Source: Auriscalpium vulgare (lineage: Eukaryota > Basidiomycota > Agaricomycetes > Russulales > Auriscalpiaceae). Taken from it: 64,000 nt of DNA. A program made the translations under genes and the position numbers. The notes under the pieces are model-generated. The model saw only the letters and a program-made list of their open reading frames with translations, did not search any database and was not told where the DNA came from. Where the stretch lies: the NCBI GenBank assembly GCA_019915015.1, contig JAHBBC010000008.1:1674001-1738000 (forward strand), given 5' to 3'. Positions 21,504 through 33,628 of the stretch are shown in pieces (within the stretch, counting starts at the first letter, position 1; the number at the start of each line of letters is the position of its first letter).

Positions 21504-22307
21504 CTACATGATACACATCCCACGAATCTTCTCGTGGATCGTATACGGCACCATCCACTTCCCAGGCCGCACGTCGACGACGGGATCCTCTTCATCCCAC
21601 TCGTCCGGGACCTCCACCGGCGAGCGCGTCACCTTGAACAGTTTTCCCTCCACGCCGTCCAGGCCGCGCTTGACGGTCCTCGAGCAGCCGCGGTCCGAGC
21701 GCGGCCGCCGCGTCGTGCGCTCAGGCTCGAGCTCGCCCGCTGCGATGCGCGCCGCGCGCAGCGCGCTCTCCTCTGCGTACTCGGCCTCGGACAGCCTCAC
21801 CCAGTGGATCGCGCCCGTGCGCCAGCCCTCGAGGAGCGCCTCGGCGTCGCGCAAAGAGTCCGTCGCGGCGCGCAGGGACTTGAACGAAATGCTGGCTGGC
21901 CAGCCGACGATGAGGGCGCGGTGCGGCGTCACGATGTCGCGCCAGTACGTTCGGAAGGGCAGCTTGGACTTTGAGTAGCCAGTGATTTTATCTGTCTAGC
22001 AGTGTAAGCGGCGCGAGCATTCAGAGCGAGAATATTATATGGTGGACTTACAGAGACCGCGCATGAGATTCGTCTCAAACTCCCCGCGCGCTCGTCTGAG
22101 GCGAAGATTGCAGCGCTGTCTCGCAGTGGTTGCGACCGTGTCTGTGCCGCGAGAAGTCAGATGGATGGCGAGTAATAACGGGCGGCACAACTCACCGGTC
22201 ATAGTTTCGCTGCAAGACATGTCGATGAGCAACCGCCTGACTCTGCGCGCGTCCACTGCCCGACGATCCGCCGGCCGAATGCACAGCTCTTGAGCCGTCG
22301 GCCTATG
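21504..22307 (-). CDS. Gene G, GWP-motif protein, spliced, 5' end uncertain (unit I)
   Basis: Minus-strand exons are 22196-22307 (5' limit uncertain), 22052-22141 and 21504-21991. The introns are 54 nt (GTGAGT...CTGAC...CACAG) and 60 nt (GTAAGT...CTTAC...ACAG). The spliced frame is open for about 229 codons, ending in TAG. A conserved-looking core reads YWRDIVTPHRALIVGWP, followed about 30 residues later by W.TGAIHWVRLSEAE. The tail is acidic (DEWDEEDPVVDV). From memory this Y...GWP...W..L layout is common in mushroom predicted proteins of unknown function; no search was run. Good splice signals at both junctions make this the best-supported gene inside the unit. No transposase or other catalytic motif is visible. 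Confidence 0.6.
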
Positions 22308-23059
22308 CTAGCGGAATTTGCGCTAGACGGAATGCGACCAGGGCGCGGCGCGAGGAACCTCGTCCAGGCCCCGCAAGCTCGATGTTTCAGCTTCTGCGGC
22401 TGGCTTGAACGGCGCGCTACGGCGCCGGGTCGTAGGAGGCATCCTCGAATTGCATAGCTGCCTGTTCATTCGCAAGCCCGTGTACTGCCTGCAGCCTCCC
22501 AACGACACGCAATGGGATCGCGCGCACAGCTCGGGGTCTCCTGCGCTAGCGGTCGGCGTTCGCGACGAAAGACCAGGGCGGCGCGGCGAGCAGCCGCTGT
22601 TTCAGCTGCTGCCGTATCCTCCCAGACCCGCCTCTCAACGACGCGCCACCGAGCCGGCGGAGAGCGCGCAGACCGCACAAATTTGATGCCATTCACCGCT
22701 AAGGTAAAAATAACAGCAGCCCCATCAGCCCGACGTCCGCGAGAAGAGGCAGGTCGCTGCGTACCCAGCGTGTGGTGCGTCTTCTGCGCGCCGCGCATGT
22801 TGCTCGTGCTCGTCTGTCCCGCACTTCTTTCTGTGAGCCCATGTTCCGTGCGCTTATACACTTCGCCAGAGGCTGGTCGGCGCGGCGCGGGTTGCGCACG
22901 CGGGTTGCCATGGCAGCGCGGCTCGAGGTTTGCGCTCGGGCGGGCGAGCACGTCGCATATCGAGCGGACTCAGTGTGCGGTGTGAGGTAAGTGAGCGCGG
23001 CCGTGCAGGTCGAGCATGGCGAGGAGGGGAGGATGGGGCGGCCGGGGGTGGTCTTTGGT

Positions 23060-23493
23060 CACGTGAGCAGCCGCCGGCGCGCCGACGTTGCCCTTGACCC
23101 CGCTGAGTGACTCCGAGTACCTCGCCGCCCTTCCACCTCCATCGACAACGCGCAACAGCACACGCTCGCCGACGTATCCCACCCCGCTCCTGCTGGGCTC
23201 TCCCTCTCCCACTTCCGGCCCCGAGTTCTCGACTGCCCGGGCCCCATGCCGCAAGACCGTTCGCAAGACCCGCGCGCACCCGTACGCTCTCCCGTGCCCG
23301 CGCTGTCCCTTCGTGCAGGAGAACGGCCGCAAGCGGGACCGGACAGGCACATCAAGACGCACGAGGGAGTCAGGAAGAGGGTCGTCTGTGGACGTCGGGG
23401 CTGCAAGGAGGTGTGAGCAGGATGGATGCGGTGAGGAGGCATCAGAAGAACCACAATGCCAGGTGCGCGGTGGCGCAGGGCGGCGATGCGTGA
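23060..23493 (+). pseudogene. Zinc-finger pseudogene W, unit I
   Basis: Homologous to exon 2 of Z0 (PRCPFVQENGRKRD and RRHQKNHNARC tracts). It differs from W of units II-IV by several indels, including loss of two bases at about 23340 inside the first finger and one base at about 23414 before the second. It lacks exon 1 of the family. Confidence 0.65.
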
Positions 23494-23773
23494 GCTTTCT
23501 GTTTGTCTGTTTGTTTTGTTTTCGTGTTCGTGTTCAATTCGCTATGTTTGCTTTCGTGGTGCCATCCGTTGTCTGCTCATGCTTCCTAGTTGCTGTTCTG
23601 CTGTCATATGTCACTGCTGTATACCTATAGCCGACCAAATTCCATGCCTGCCTTTTGATTCGTTCTCTCGAATGCGCGGATTCCACCGTGCGCGAACCGT
23701 TCGATGAACCGGGCGCCGTCTACTACATACAAGCACCCGACTAGGCCTCGAGGCCTCAACCAGAGTCACGTCG

Positions 23774-23829
23774 CCTGCGCACTCTCGCCTGCGCACTCTC
23801 GCCCTCGCACTCTCGCCCTCGCACTCTCG
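23774..23829. repeat. 14-bp tandem repeat, 4 units, unit I
   Basis: Four copies of CC(T/C)(G/T)CGCACTCTCG between W and the next Z copy. Confidence 0.85.
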
Positions 23830-24024
23830 CCCTCAAAGTCCTTGCTCTACAAACGGCTTCGTGATAACGTGCACGACCGACCGAGCTCCGCGTCGACGTC
23901 CGCAAGCCCCGCGGGGGCCGCCATCTGCCATCTGCCAGTGGGAGGCGAGCAGGTGCGCAGTGCGTACGTCAACGCAGAGCCCCCACCGTCGCCTCTAGGC
24001 GTATGAAGATGGCCTTCTGGAGAC

Positions 24025-24810
24025 ATGGGCAATGCCTTGCGGAAACGCGATCGCCTCTGGGCGTTACAGGCGTCGAGGACTATACAGACTGTATCATCAT
24101 CGGCCAGTTTACCCCGCATGTCAGTGCGGCCGACCGCGCCGCCCGCCCGTCGCGTGTCGGTCTCAGATCTCAGATCTGCAGCAAGATCGCGTTTCCATCG
24201 TCGCGACATTGCGTGCCAACGGACGACCACCTGCAGGATCTCGGACGCCGACAACAGCTATACCGTGGACCCAGCGGTCCTGTCTCTCGCGCACACCGGG
24301 TACGCGGTCGAGGTGCCTGTGTCACGTGAACAGCCGCCGGGGCCGGGCGCGCCGCAGTTGCCAATGCCCTTGACCCGCTCCGAGTCCCTCGACCGTGACG
24401 CTCCTCCGCCCACCATCGCCCTCGCCGTCGACTCGCAGCAGCACACAGACGCAGCGCACGCCGGCGGACTTCACCCCGCTTCCGCTGGCCTGCCTAGCGT
24501 GCCCACCGCTCTCCCTCAGCCACTTTTCCATCGCGGGTCCTCGACTGCCGCATCGCAAGCCGGCCGCAAGACGCACCGCAAGGCCCGCGCGCACCCGTAC
24601 GCTCTCGTATGCCCGGAATGCCCCTTCGTGCAGGAGAACGGCCGCTCCTGGGATATGAAACGGCATGTCAAGACGCACGACGCGGTCAGGAATACGTTCA
24701 GCTGCGAGCGCCGGGGCTGCGAGGAGAGCTTTAGCAGGATGGATGCGGTGAGGAGGCATCAGAAGAACGTGAATGCCAGGTGCGCGATGGAGCAGGGAGA
24801 TGATGCGTGA
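24025..24810 (+). CDS. Chimeric zinc-finger frame Zc (junction unit I/II), 261 aa
   Basis: Z1 exon 2 is preserved (from 24237, after the CTGCAG acceptor) with both fingers intact, but exon 1 and the donor half of the intron are replaced by unrelated DNA. A frame starting at ATG 24025 reads through the remaining intron sequence into exon 2. Its N-terminus differs from the other copies because of compensating indels. It could be a new fusion gene or a promoterless relic. No TATA box was seen close upstream. Confidence 0.4.
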   Translation: MGNALRKRDRLWALQASRTIQTVSSSASLPRMSVRPTAPPARRVSVSDLRSAARSRFHRRDIACQRTTTCRISDADNSYTVDPAVLSLAHTGYAVEVPVSREQPPGPGAPQLPMPLTRSESLDRDAPPPTIALAVDSQQHTDAAHAGGLHPASAGLPSVPTALPQPLFHRGSSTAASQAGRKTHRKARAHPYALVCPECPFVQENGRSWDMKRHVKTHDAVRNTFSCERRGCEESFSRMDAVRRHQKNVNARCAMEQGDDA

Positions 24811-27022
24811 GTCGTTCATGTTCGTGCGCTTTCGCTACCCATTTCTTTGTCGATATCGTGCTTTCGATGTTTTCGATTCTGCTATGACCTGTCCCGCGTC
24901 CTAGTTCTAGTCTCCCTCTTCTCTCATACTAGTGTCTCATCCCACCGCTGCGCGCCGCCTCGTGCATCGATACAGCTCTTCCCGGTCTATACGTGCTTGT
25001 ACCCTCACCGCAATCGTATCTTACTGCCCAATTTCTTTTTATCCGCTGGCTTGAACGGACGTGTGCTCTTCACCATGCGTTCTATCTCCCGCGGACAGAC
25101 CGGCTGACGGTGCCACGGGTCGGTGTCGAGCGGCCGCCTGCCCGAGGTGCGTTGTGGCGACCTAAAGCCCAGGCGGTCCCCATCAATGCTCAGTTCTCCC
25201 AGGCAGCTTGGTGCGTCACTTGCCGTTTGCTCCCAATCTGACTGGATCATGGTGCGGAAGGTGGATCCGGGAGTGGATCTGGTGAGCCCGAGATTTGAAA
25301 GGCTCGTGCACTCAGTGCGATCATCGACGGAGTGGGCGGAGGCGCACGCGCTGCACTGTACGTCGCCGTCTTGCCGTGGTCTCGCTTATAATAATTTGCT
25401 GACGCGCTGACGATGTAGGGCTCTCCTTAGCTCAATCGTAAAATGCAGTGCGGGCGCGCCGATGAGTTGTGACGCGTTCAGCAAAACCGCCGGACGCAAG
25501 CAATAGCGCACCTAGCACGACGCGCATACAGTCGAACACGGGCTGTCTCTCGCGCCCAACGCTCTGTCTTCTTCGACTCAGCATCCGCTTTCGCTCCAGG
25601 CGCGCTTCTTGGATCCACGACCGCTCTTTGCCAGCCGGCCGCAAGCACCGCCCGCGCTCGCTCGCGCTGGAATCCCGCACACCGGCCTGCTCGATCGCGT
25701 CCGCATGCCGCCTTCACTGTGAATTGCGTTACCAGCATATGCTCGCGCTAAATAAAACATGAGGGAATGCGCTTGGGCCATTCGAGGCCATACGTCACGT
25801 CAAGCCCCGCGCGCTCGCCTTCGGGATGCGGGCCCGGTGCGTCGCCTGCGGCCTCATGTTGCTTCCAAGCTGACCGAGATCTAGCTGCTGTTCCTGAATA
25901 CGCACGCGAGTGGAACTGTGCTGCATGTGAGAACCGCGCGCGCGCCTTCGAGACACGGACATGGTGCGTCGCCTGCGGGGTCATGTCGCTCCAATCTTAC
26001 GAAGCTCTGATTGGTTGGGGCCGCATTTCGTTCGACTTGTCGTAATGCCTGCCTCCTGCGCATCTAGCCGCGATGGCGAGCGAAATGCCTCAGCGATAAA
26101 TCGAAAGGAATGTCGGCCCCATAGCTGCTATTAGCACGGTGAGCTTCACGGCACCATAAGGGCTATTAGAACGGTCTCACACAGAATCCTTGCATTAGGA
26201 GTTAGGACGGTATGTTTCCGCCTTATCTTCTATTGGCACAGCAGGCTCGCTTGTAGGGCGAATTCTAGTAATATAGTATATCCTCCTCGCCGTTGCCGCC
26301 ACGTCAAAGTCGCTCTCCCCGCAGAAAACTCGCCCTCCGCGCAGAAATCGCGCTGAATTTATCGGCACAATGGTCAGCATTTCCGTATTTCGCCTGAAGC
26401 TGGGATGGCTTACCTGCGCGCGTTTGCAGCGCTTTGACGGCCCCTCCCGCTGCAATACGTCGCGACCGCAATAACTCGCAAGGCGGGCCAGGCGCGGTCC
26501 TCCGCAGCGCGATAGCATGCCGCGCTCAGAGGTCGCGCGCCAGCCCGATACGACCGACTGTCGGCATTCCCGTGTTGATATACATGGACCGCACCTGCGC
26601 TCGCTTGCAGTGCGCGCGCCGCGTTCCCCGCCGTATGCAGCGTGATTGCGCCGGCGACCGTCCGCCCCGTTGAAGGGCTGCTGCACCCGCGCCGTGACAT
26701 CCGGAAGCCACGTCCATGGCTACGGAGGCGCGCCCGCGACGGCGTCCAGGGAGATCGGCGCCGCGCTCGGACATCGTCGTTGCTGCGCCCCGGCCTGATA
26801 CCACTGTAAGTGACCCAATATTTGCAGAGCTGACCAATGAAAAAACGCACCTGTGAGTCCAGTGTCGTGCCCCGGCGCCGCGTTCCACGCGATATTGAGC
26901 GCGTTTACACCAGAGACCGCTCACAATGCACTCGCACCCGCACCGTGACTTCCACGCGCCGCGTTCCCTATTGCGCGAGCAGTCGCTCGTAAGGTACGCG
27001 CGACGCTTGGGTCTTGCGTTGA

Positions 27023-27942
27023 CGGCGTCCAGAGACATCGTGTTCGACGTCACAGGCGTCCAGAGCATTCTTTGCAAGTTCTGCGCCGTCCAGGAATGCC
27101 TCTGGGGTGTGCGCACGGCGTTTGAGCGTGAGGCTGATGAAGCCCGGATGCGCGCCGGTCCACGTCCAAGATGGTGTAGCGGACGTAGTTGGCGATCTTG
27201 CTGCGGCGCCTCGCAAGATCTTCGAGTATCGGCGGCATCGAGGGAGGTACTGTGTGCTGCCGAGGGTGTCCAGGATGCCGCGACCCGTCTGCAACGTCTA
27301 CAACGGTTACGCGGCATGTCTTCGACGTCCAGGGCATCCTAAGATGTGCCAGCAGCATCCATAGTGATCCTGAGGTGTCCCGCGAGGCTGGCGCCCCACA
27401 GTAAGCGCGGCAGCGTGCCATGCATGGGAAGGGAGATGCGCACGGAACGCGCGCTAGGCTTCCATCACGCATCCCAGCGCCGCGCGCCATTGGGAGACTG
27501 GGATGAAAGCGACAGCGTGTAGTACCACAAGCCCAGTCGCTTGTCAACGACGTCCAGGAAGAGGCGGTGTACGGGCGGTCCAGGAAGGTGTGGCGGTCTG
27601 GAAAGGGCGTCCAGAGGGATTCTGTGGCGTTTGCCACGTCCAGGAGGCGCTACGCTGTGTCTACGGCATCCAGAGGCGCATTGACAACGGATGGGAGACG
27701 CGCTGCGAAGACACGCAACGCGTCCAGCACGCGGGATCGAGAGGGTTTATGTGGCAAGTTCCGCGGCCAGGTGGCGTCCAGAGGAACGTTGAGGAGGAGC
27801 GAGCGGGACGCCGTTGCCTGTCTGCAACGTCCAGAGCGACTACGCGACCTGTGCGCGGCGTCCAGAACATTTCTCCGACGAGCAGGATGTCCTATGAGGT
27901 ACGAGCAGCATTCAGATTGATGCTGCGGCGTCTGGGCATCCT
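27023..27942. repeat. Degenerate ~30-bp repeat zone, unit II
   Basis: Copy of the zone at 18721-19640, offset +8302. Confidence 0.65.
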
Positions 27943-29804
27943 GCTTGCGCTGGCGCCGCACGACAGGTGCGGCAGTATGCCGCGCGCCGAGATTCAGCGC
28001 ACGTCTCGGGGAAGACGCAATGGGAGTGCGCGCGGGCGTCCAGCGTACATCCTATTGCACCGCGCTTGGAAGGCTAGAACGCGCGCGAGCTCGTTCGCTT
28101 GCTTGTCGACGAATCGAAAGGACATGTGGCGTGTTTGTGAGGGTGTCCAGAGGGAATCCTGTCGCGTGCGCCGCGTCCAGGAGGCGCGGTGCCGCGTCCG
28201 GAGTGACGTTGCGGCGCTTCTGCGGCGTCCAGGAGGTGCGCTGGGCGGCGCCGCGCCGCTACCAAAATCTCGACGAGGCAGAGCCGACGGCGGCAGCATG
28301 ATAATTGGCTCGTCCGCGGATCGTTGCCGCCGCCACGCGCAAGCTCCAGTGCGCGCAGACGTGTCCTTGATTGACGCGCTCGTATCTTCTGGCCCGCTGA
28401 CGTCGTTGAAGGTGTTGGAGGGGAAGATGCTGGAGAGGAATGAATTTGAAGTAGCTGCGGACGCGGCTCGCCGCCATTGGCGACGTCCACGCGGTCCCCA
28501 AGTTGCCAAAGGACGTAGCAAAATGCGGGAAGCCGTGGGGAGAAGGGAATGCGCCTGCTATTGTCATAGCAAATTGCTGTAAAACCGCATATTTAGTAGG
28601 CTGGCATTTCACAAGGCGTAAATCGCACCGCGTACCTGCTGGCAAAACGAAGCCGACTGTGCGCGAAGCAAATGGCCCGCCTCCCGCACACTGTGGGTCG
28701 CACAAACGCGTCCAGAACGCGGGCGTAGGCCGTCGAACGGCCCCCAGGACCACTGCTCGGAGACGAAGGGGGCTCCGGTGAACGATGCTGCTGCAGGTCG
28801 ACGCCCAAGACGATTCTAGAAGCTGCTTGAAGAGCGCGGCCACCACTGTAAACCCGCGGGTTCAGTCTTCTCGCGACTCAGATCAGAGCACCACATTGCG
28901 TACCTTTCCGATGGAATGCCTTCTATCTCAACCATACATGCCGTTGCGGCCGGCGGCGTTGCTGGTGCTTCGCCAGCACGCCACAAGTTCTGTCTATCGT
29001 GAAGATCTGAGGATGTCGAGTCCTGCGTCGACGTCAGGATAAGCGAAAACAGGATAAGCTGTCGACGTACCCCGCATGACGAGAACCCTACGCTGCGCTG
29101 GCTGCTGACACCGTAGCTAAAAACAGCTGCAGCAGCAAGATCAGCCACAGATAGCAATCAGATCATCTTGGGATACACACTCACGCACAGATATCCAACG
29201 AAAAGGGCAGAGGCGATGGAGGACATCGTGACGATGGTGGTGGGAGGAAGAAAGAGTGAGCGACAAGACGCGGCGAGATGGCGCTTACTGTGACAAGCGG
29301 CGTCTCGGTGAACTTTGACCGCGCTCCGACAAGCGCATCTGAACCTTGCAGCATTTTTCCTGTCAAGTTAGTGCCATCCTTCGGCGATGGATCTAAACCC
29401 ACGATGGCCGCTGGACAAGGTGAGTGGTCCTCCCAGAGTGGCCGCGCTGCTCCCTTGCTGTTCGGACAGAATTCCGTGCTGGGGATTCTGCCCGAGCAGC
29501 CAGGGATGCGTGGCCCCCCAAATCGAACAAGATACTTACGGATTTGCTTAGGTACTTTGGAGATCGGTGCCGCGCGGGCAGCTGCGCGCATAACTGGATT
29601 GCCGCAAATTGCTCAGGGGCGAGATCTGACGTGCGTCCGAGGTGACATGGTGACGGGATGCAAGCAGCGGCCGGGCTGCCCACATGGTGGCCGAGATGGT
29701 GAGTACGACGCAGTCTCACGGTCTTCCGCTGCTTATCAGTCTTGCTGTCAACGTCGTCGTCGTCGACGCAGGCGGCCCTTCCATAATTTGCATGTAGCTA
29801 TTTT

Positions 29805-30608
29805 CTACATGATACACATCCCACGAATCTTCTCGTGGATCGTATACGGCACCATCCACTTCCCAGGCCGCACGTCGACGACGGGATCCTCTTCATCCCA
29901 CTCGTCCGGGACCTCCACCGGCGAGCGCGTCACCTTGAACAGTTTTCCCTCCACGCCGTCCAGGCCGCGCTTGACGGTCCTCGAGCAGCCGCGGTCCGAG
30001 CGCGGCCGCCGCGTCGTGCGCTCAGGCTCGAGCTCGCCCGCTGCGATGCGCGCCGCGCGCAGCGCGCTCTCCTCTGCGTACTCGGCCTCGGACAGCCTCA
30101 CCCAGTGGATCGCGCCCGTGCGCCAGCCCTCGAGGAGCGCCTCGGCGTCGCGCAAAGAGTCCGTCGCGGCGCGCAGGGACTTGAACGAAATGCTGGCTGG
30201 CCAGCCGACGATGAGGGCGCGGTGCGGCGTCACGATGTCGCGCCAGTACGTTCGGAAGGGCAGCTTGGACTTTGAGTAGCCAGTGATTTTATCTGTCTAG
30301 CAGTGTAAGCGGCGCGAGCATTCAGAGCGAGAATATTATATGGTGGACTTACAGAGACCGCGCATGAGATTCGTCTCAAACTCCCCGCGCGCTCGTCTGA
30401 GGCGAAGATTGCAGCGCTGTCTCGCAGTGGTTGCGACCGTGTCTGTGCCGCGAGAAGTCAGATGGATGGCGAGTAATAACGGGCGGCACAACTCACCGGT
30501 CATAGTTTCGCTGCAAGACATGTCGATGAGCAACCGCCTGACTCTGCGCGCGTCCACTGCCCGACGATCCGCCGGCCGAATGCACAGCTCTTGAGCCGTC
30601 GGCCTATG
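29805..30608 (-). CDS. Gene G copy, unit II
   Basis: Copy of gene G at offset +8301, with exons 30497-30608, 30353-30442 and 29805-30292. I saw no disabling difference in these exons. Confidence 0.6.
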
Positions 30609-31813
30609 CTAGCGGAATTTGCGCTAGACGGAATGCGACCAGGGCGCGGCGCGAGGAACCTCGTCCAGGCCCCGCAAGCTCGATGTTTCAGCTTCTGCGG
30701 CTGGCTTGAACGGCGCGCTACGGCGCCGGGTCGTAGGAGGCATCCTCGAATTGCATAGCTGCCTGTTCATTCGCAAGCCCGTGTACTGCCTGCAGCCTCC
30801 CAACGACACGCAATGGGATCGCGCGCACAGCTCGGGGTCTCCTGCGCTAGCGGTCGGCGTTCGCGACGAAAGACCAGGGCGGCGCGGCGAGCAGCCGCTG
30901 TTTCAGCTGCTGCCGTATCCTCCCAGACCCGCCTCTCAACGACGCGCCACCGAGCCGGCGGAGAGCGCGCAGACCGCACAAATTTGATGCCATTCACCGC
31001 TAAGGTAAAAATAACAGCAGCCCCATCAGCCCGACGTCCGCGAGAAGAGGCAGGTCGCTGCGTACCCAGCGTGTGGTGCGTCTTCTGCGCGCCGCGCATG
31101 TTGCTCGTGCTCGTCTGTCCCGCACTTCTTTCTGTGAGCCCACTGTCTGCTCGCCGGCGCGCTCGAGCGGAAGCCGAGTGGTAGCACGGGGCGGACCAGC
31201 GGTGTGGCGCGGCTTTCAATAAGCGTCAAGCGATCGAATGGACCGCACGCAGGGCGGGATCCACGCTAGACGGCCGGGCGCGTTGTACCCAGCGGACGAT
31301 GCCTGCTCCCGTCCGTGCAGCCTCGCGCCCCCGCGCCCGTGCCCTCCTGAGCTCTCCAGGCGGGTGCGCGCCGCTCTGCCTGGGATGGCCACGAACGGTG
31401 GCAGCGCAGGAGGTATGCGCGGGGCGTACGCGTCGCACCGGCAGGTCCAGCAGCGCGGCGCGTGCTTCAATTCCCGTCATACGATCGAATGTTCGGCGTC
31501 GGCGTACGGAGCCCGCGCTGTCCCTCTGGCTGACCATCGCTCCTGCGTCGCGGACGCTGCTGCTCTCCTCGACAGCTTGACTGCACTCTGCATGGCGCGG
31601 CGCAGCAGAGACCCTGCGGGCGCCACTCTCTGTCTGTGCGCAGCGGGGGACGGGGACGGGGACGGGGCGTGGTCCGCGGGCTTCCCAGAATACGTGGGCC
31701 CGCGTGGTGTCGGCTGCTGGCCTTGTCTCCCGCTGCCGCTGTCATCGGCGGCCGTGGATGGCGACGCGGCGTCTTGGCGCAAGCGTGCTGACGAAGTGGG
31801 CGTGCCGGGGGTG

Positions 31814-33118
31814 TATAAAAGGGCGGTGAGATGGGCGGGGTGAGGACAGCGCGTTTCCTTTCGCGACTGGCCTCTCATCTCCCCCTCTCTCTGTCTCTCG
31901 CCCCGTTCGTCGTCACGCTGCGTGGGTCCAAGGTCGTCGTTGACGTGCTGTGCGCGTCGGTCGTCAGGTTCGTGCCGATGTATGATAATGTTGGTGCGAG
32001 ACGGCGTGCTTACCGTGTCGTTGTCAGGCACTCGGACGTTTGCCTACGCGTACGTGCTGCTGTTCGGTGGTTCCCGACTTTGCTGACGCGCCGTTGTGTT
32101 GATCCAGGCCGAGCCGTCATCTTGCGCGTCGTGCGTTGCGTGCTCCAAGCTCGTTTCCCGTGCGTGCTTGCCGTTGCGTCGGTCGTCAGAGGTATGTGCT
32201 TGGGATACTGGACGGAGGAAGCGTGCTCACCTTGGACTTGTGTTTGCCAGGCCTCCAGGTGTTCGCTTTCGCATGTACGTGCCGTGATTTTGGACAGCCT
32301 ATTCCACTGACGCGCCGCTGTGTCCATCTAGGCCGTGCGAACATCGTCCCGCCGAATGTTATCCCGTTGAGCGCGCTGCGTTGTGCTGGCGAGCATCGCA
32401 GGTGAGTATGATACGCGGCAGGCGTAAATGTGGGCTGACCTTGCGCTGTCCCAGAGCGCGGACAGCCGATCCTGCGCGTGATGTTAGATACCTGAATGCC
32501 GGCCGAGGTGTTTTGCTGGACGTGCGGTGAGTTTGGCTCCATTGTATTGTTGGATCGTGACTTACCAGACTGTGTGCTAGCCCTCTCGGCACGCCGTGCC
32601 CGGCGCATTCCTTTCCTCGCTGCGCTGTGTAGAGTTGACGCCCTGCGCCCGTTGGTCGTCAGGTTCGTGCGGATGTATGTTGGTGCGGGACGTGCTTACC
32701 GTGTGACAGGTCGTCGGATGTTTGTCTACGTGGTGCCCGGCTTCGCCGACGCGCCGTTGTCTTGATCCCGGCAGAACCGTCACGCGCGGCGCTGCATCCA
32801 TGTTCGCTGTCCGCGTCGGTTCGGTTGTTAGAGGTACGTGCCTGACAGTGTGCTTGCCAGGCGGCGCTGATGGGTCTTCGCATCCAGGGATCGGTTTGCT
32901 GCGAGCGCTGCGGTCGGTCAAGCGCGGTGCAAGTCGAGCCCCTGTGAGTACTCACCGATCTAGCAACATGTTCCGTGCGCTTATACACTTCGCCAGAGGC
33001 TGGTCGGCGCGGCGCGGTGTTGCGCACGCGGTGTTGCCATGGCAGCGCGGCTCGAGGTTTGCGCTCGGGCGGGCGAGCACGTCGCATATCGAGCGGACTC
33101 AGTGTGCGGTGTGAGGTA
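31814..33118 (+). other. TATA-driven intron-dense locus T, unit II
   Basis: A consensus TATAAAAG at 31814-31821 is followed by about 1.2 kb in which short segments alternate with intron-like stretches. Examples are 32050-32107 (GTACGT...TTTGCTGACG...ATCCAG) and 32402-32454 (GTGAGT...GGGCTGACC...CCCAG). Similar acceptor tracts (GCTTACCGTG..CAG, GCTTGCCAG, GACGCGCCG..CCAG) repeat in order, so the segment is itself built from diverged tandem copies of about 200-260 bp. No long spliced frame could be fixed, so the product may be a short peptide or noncoding RNA. The segment is absent from unit I. Confidence 0.45.
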
Positions 33119-33190
33119 AGTGAGCGCGGCCGTGCAGGTCGAGCATGGCGAGGAGGGAGAGGATGGGGGCGGCCGGGGGTGGTCTTTGGT

Positions 33191-33628
33191 CACGTGAGCA
33201 GCCGCCGGCGCGCCGACGTTGCCCTTGACCCCGCTGAGTGACTCCGAGTACCTCGCCGCTCCTTCCACCTCCATCGACAACGCGCAACAGCACACGCTCG
33301 CCGACGTATCCCACCCCGCTCCTGCTGGGCTCTCCCTCTCCCACTTCCGGCCCCCGAGTTCTCGACTGCCCGGGCCCCATGCCGCAAGACCGTTCGCAAG
33401 ACCCGCGCGCACCCGTACGCTCTCCCGTGCCCGCGCTGTCCCTTCGTGCAGGAGAACGGCCGCAAGCGGGACCTGGACAGGCACATCAAGACGCACGAGG
33501 GAGTCAGGAAGAGGGTCGTCTGTGGACGTCGGGGCTGCAAGGAGGTGTTGAGCAGGATGGATGCGGTGAGGAGGCATCAGAAGAACCACAATGCCAGGTG
33601 CGCGGTGGCGCAGGGCGGCGATGCGTGA
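33191..33628 (+). pseudogene. Zinc-finger pseudogene W, unit II
   Basis: Retains both finger motifs in one frame (33446-33628: C-terminal half of the C2H2 finger, then C-x4-C-x12-H-x7-C). The preceding MPLTPLSDSEYLAAP-like segment, conserved with Z0 and Z1, is in a different frame, and the family exon 1 is missing. Most likely a decayed paralogue closest to Z0 (shared KTHEGVRK, GRRGCKEV). Confidence 0.65.

Larger units (their letters stand above)
15891..24194 (+). repeat. Array unit I (short, lacks 1,826 bp)
   Basis: First copy of the tandem array. Positions map to unit II at +8301 to +8304 as far as 22840, and to unit II at about +10127 to +10142 after it. The segment equal to 31142-32967 of unit II is missing, with CA shared at the junction. 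After the junction the copy differs from units II-IV by about a dozen single-base indels within 1.35 kb, whereas before it differences are sparse. Confidence 0.92.
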
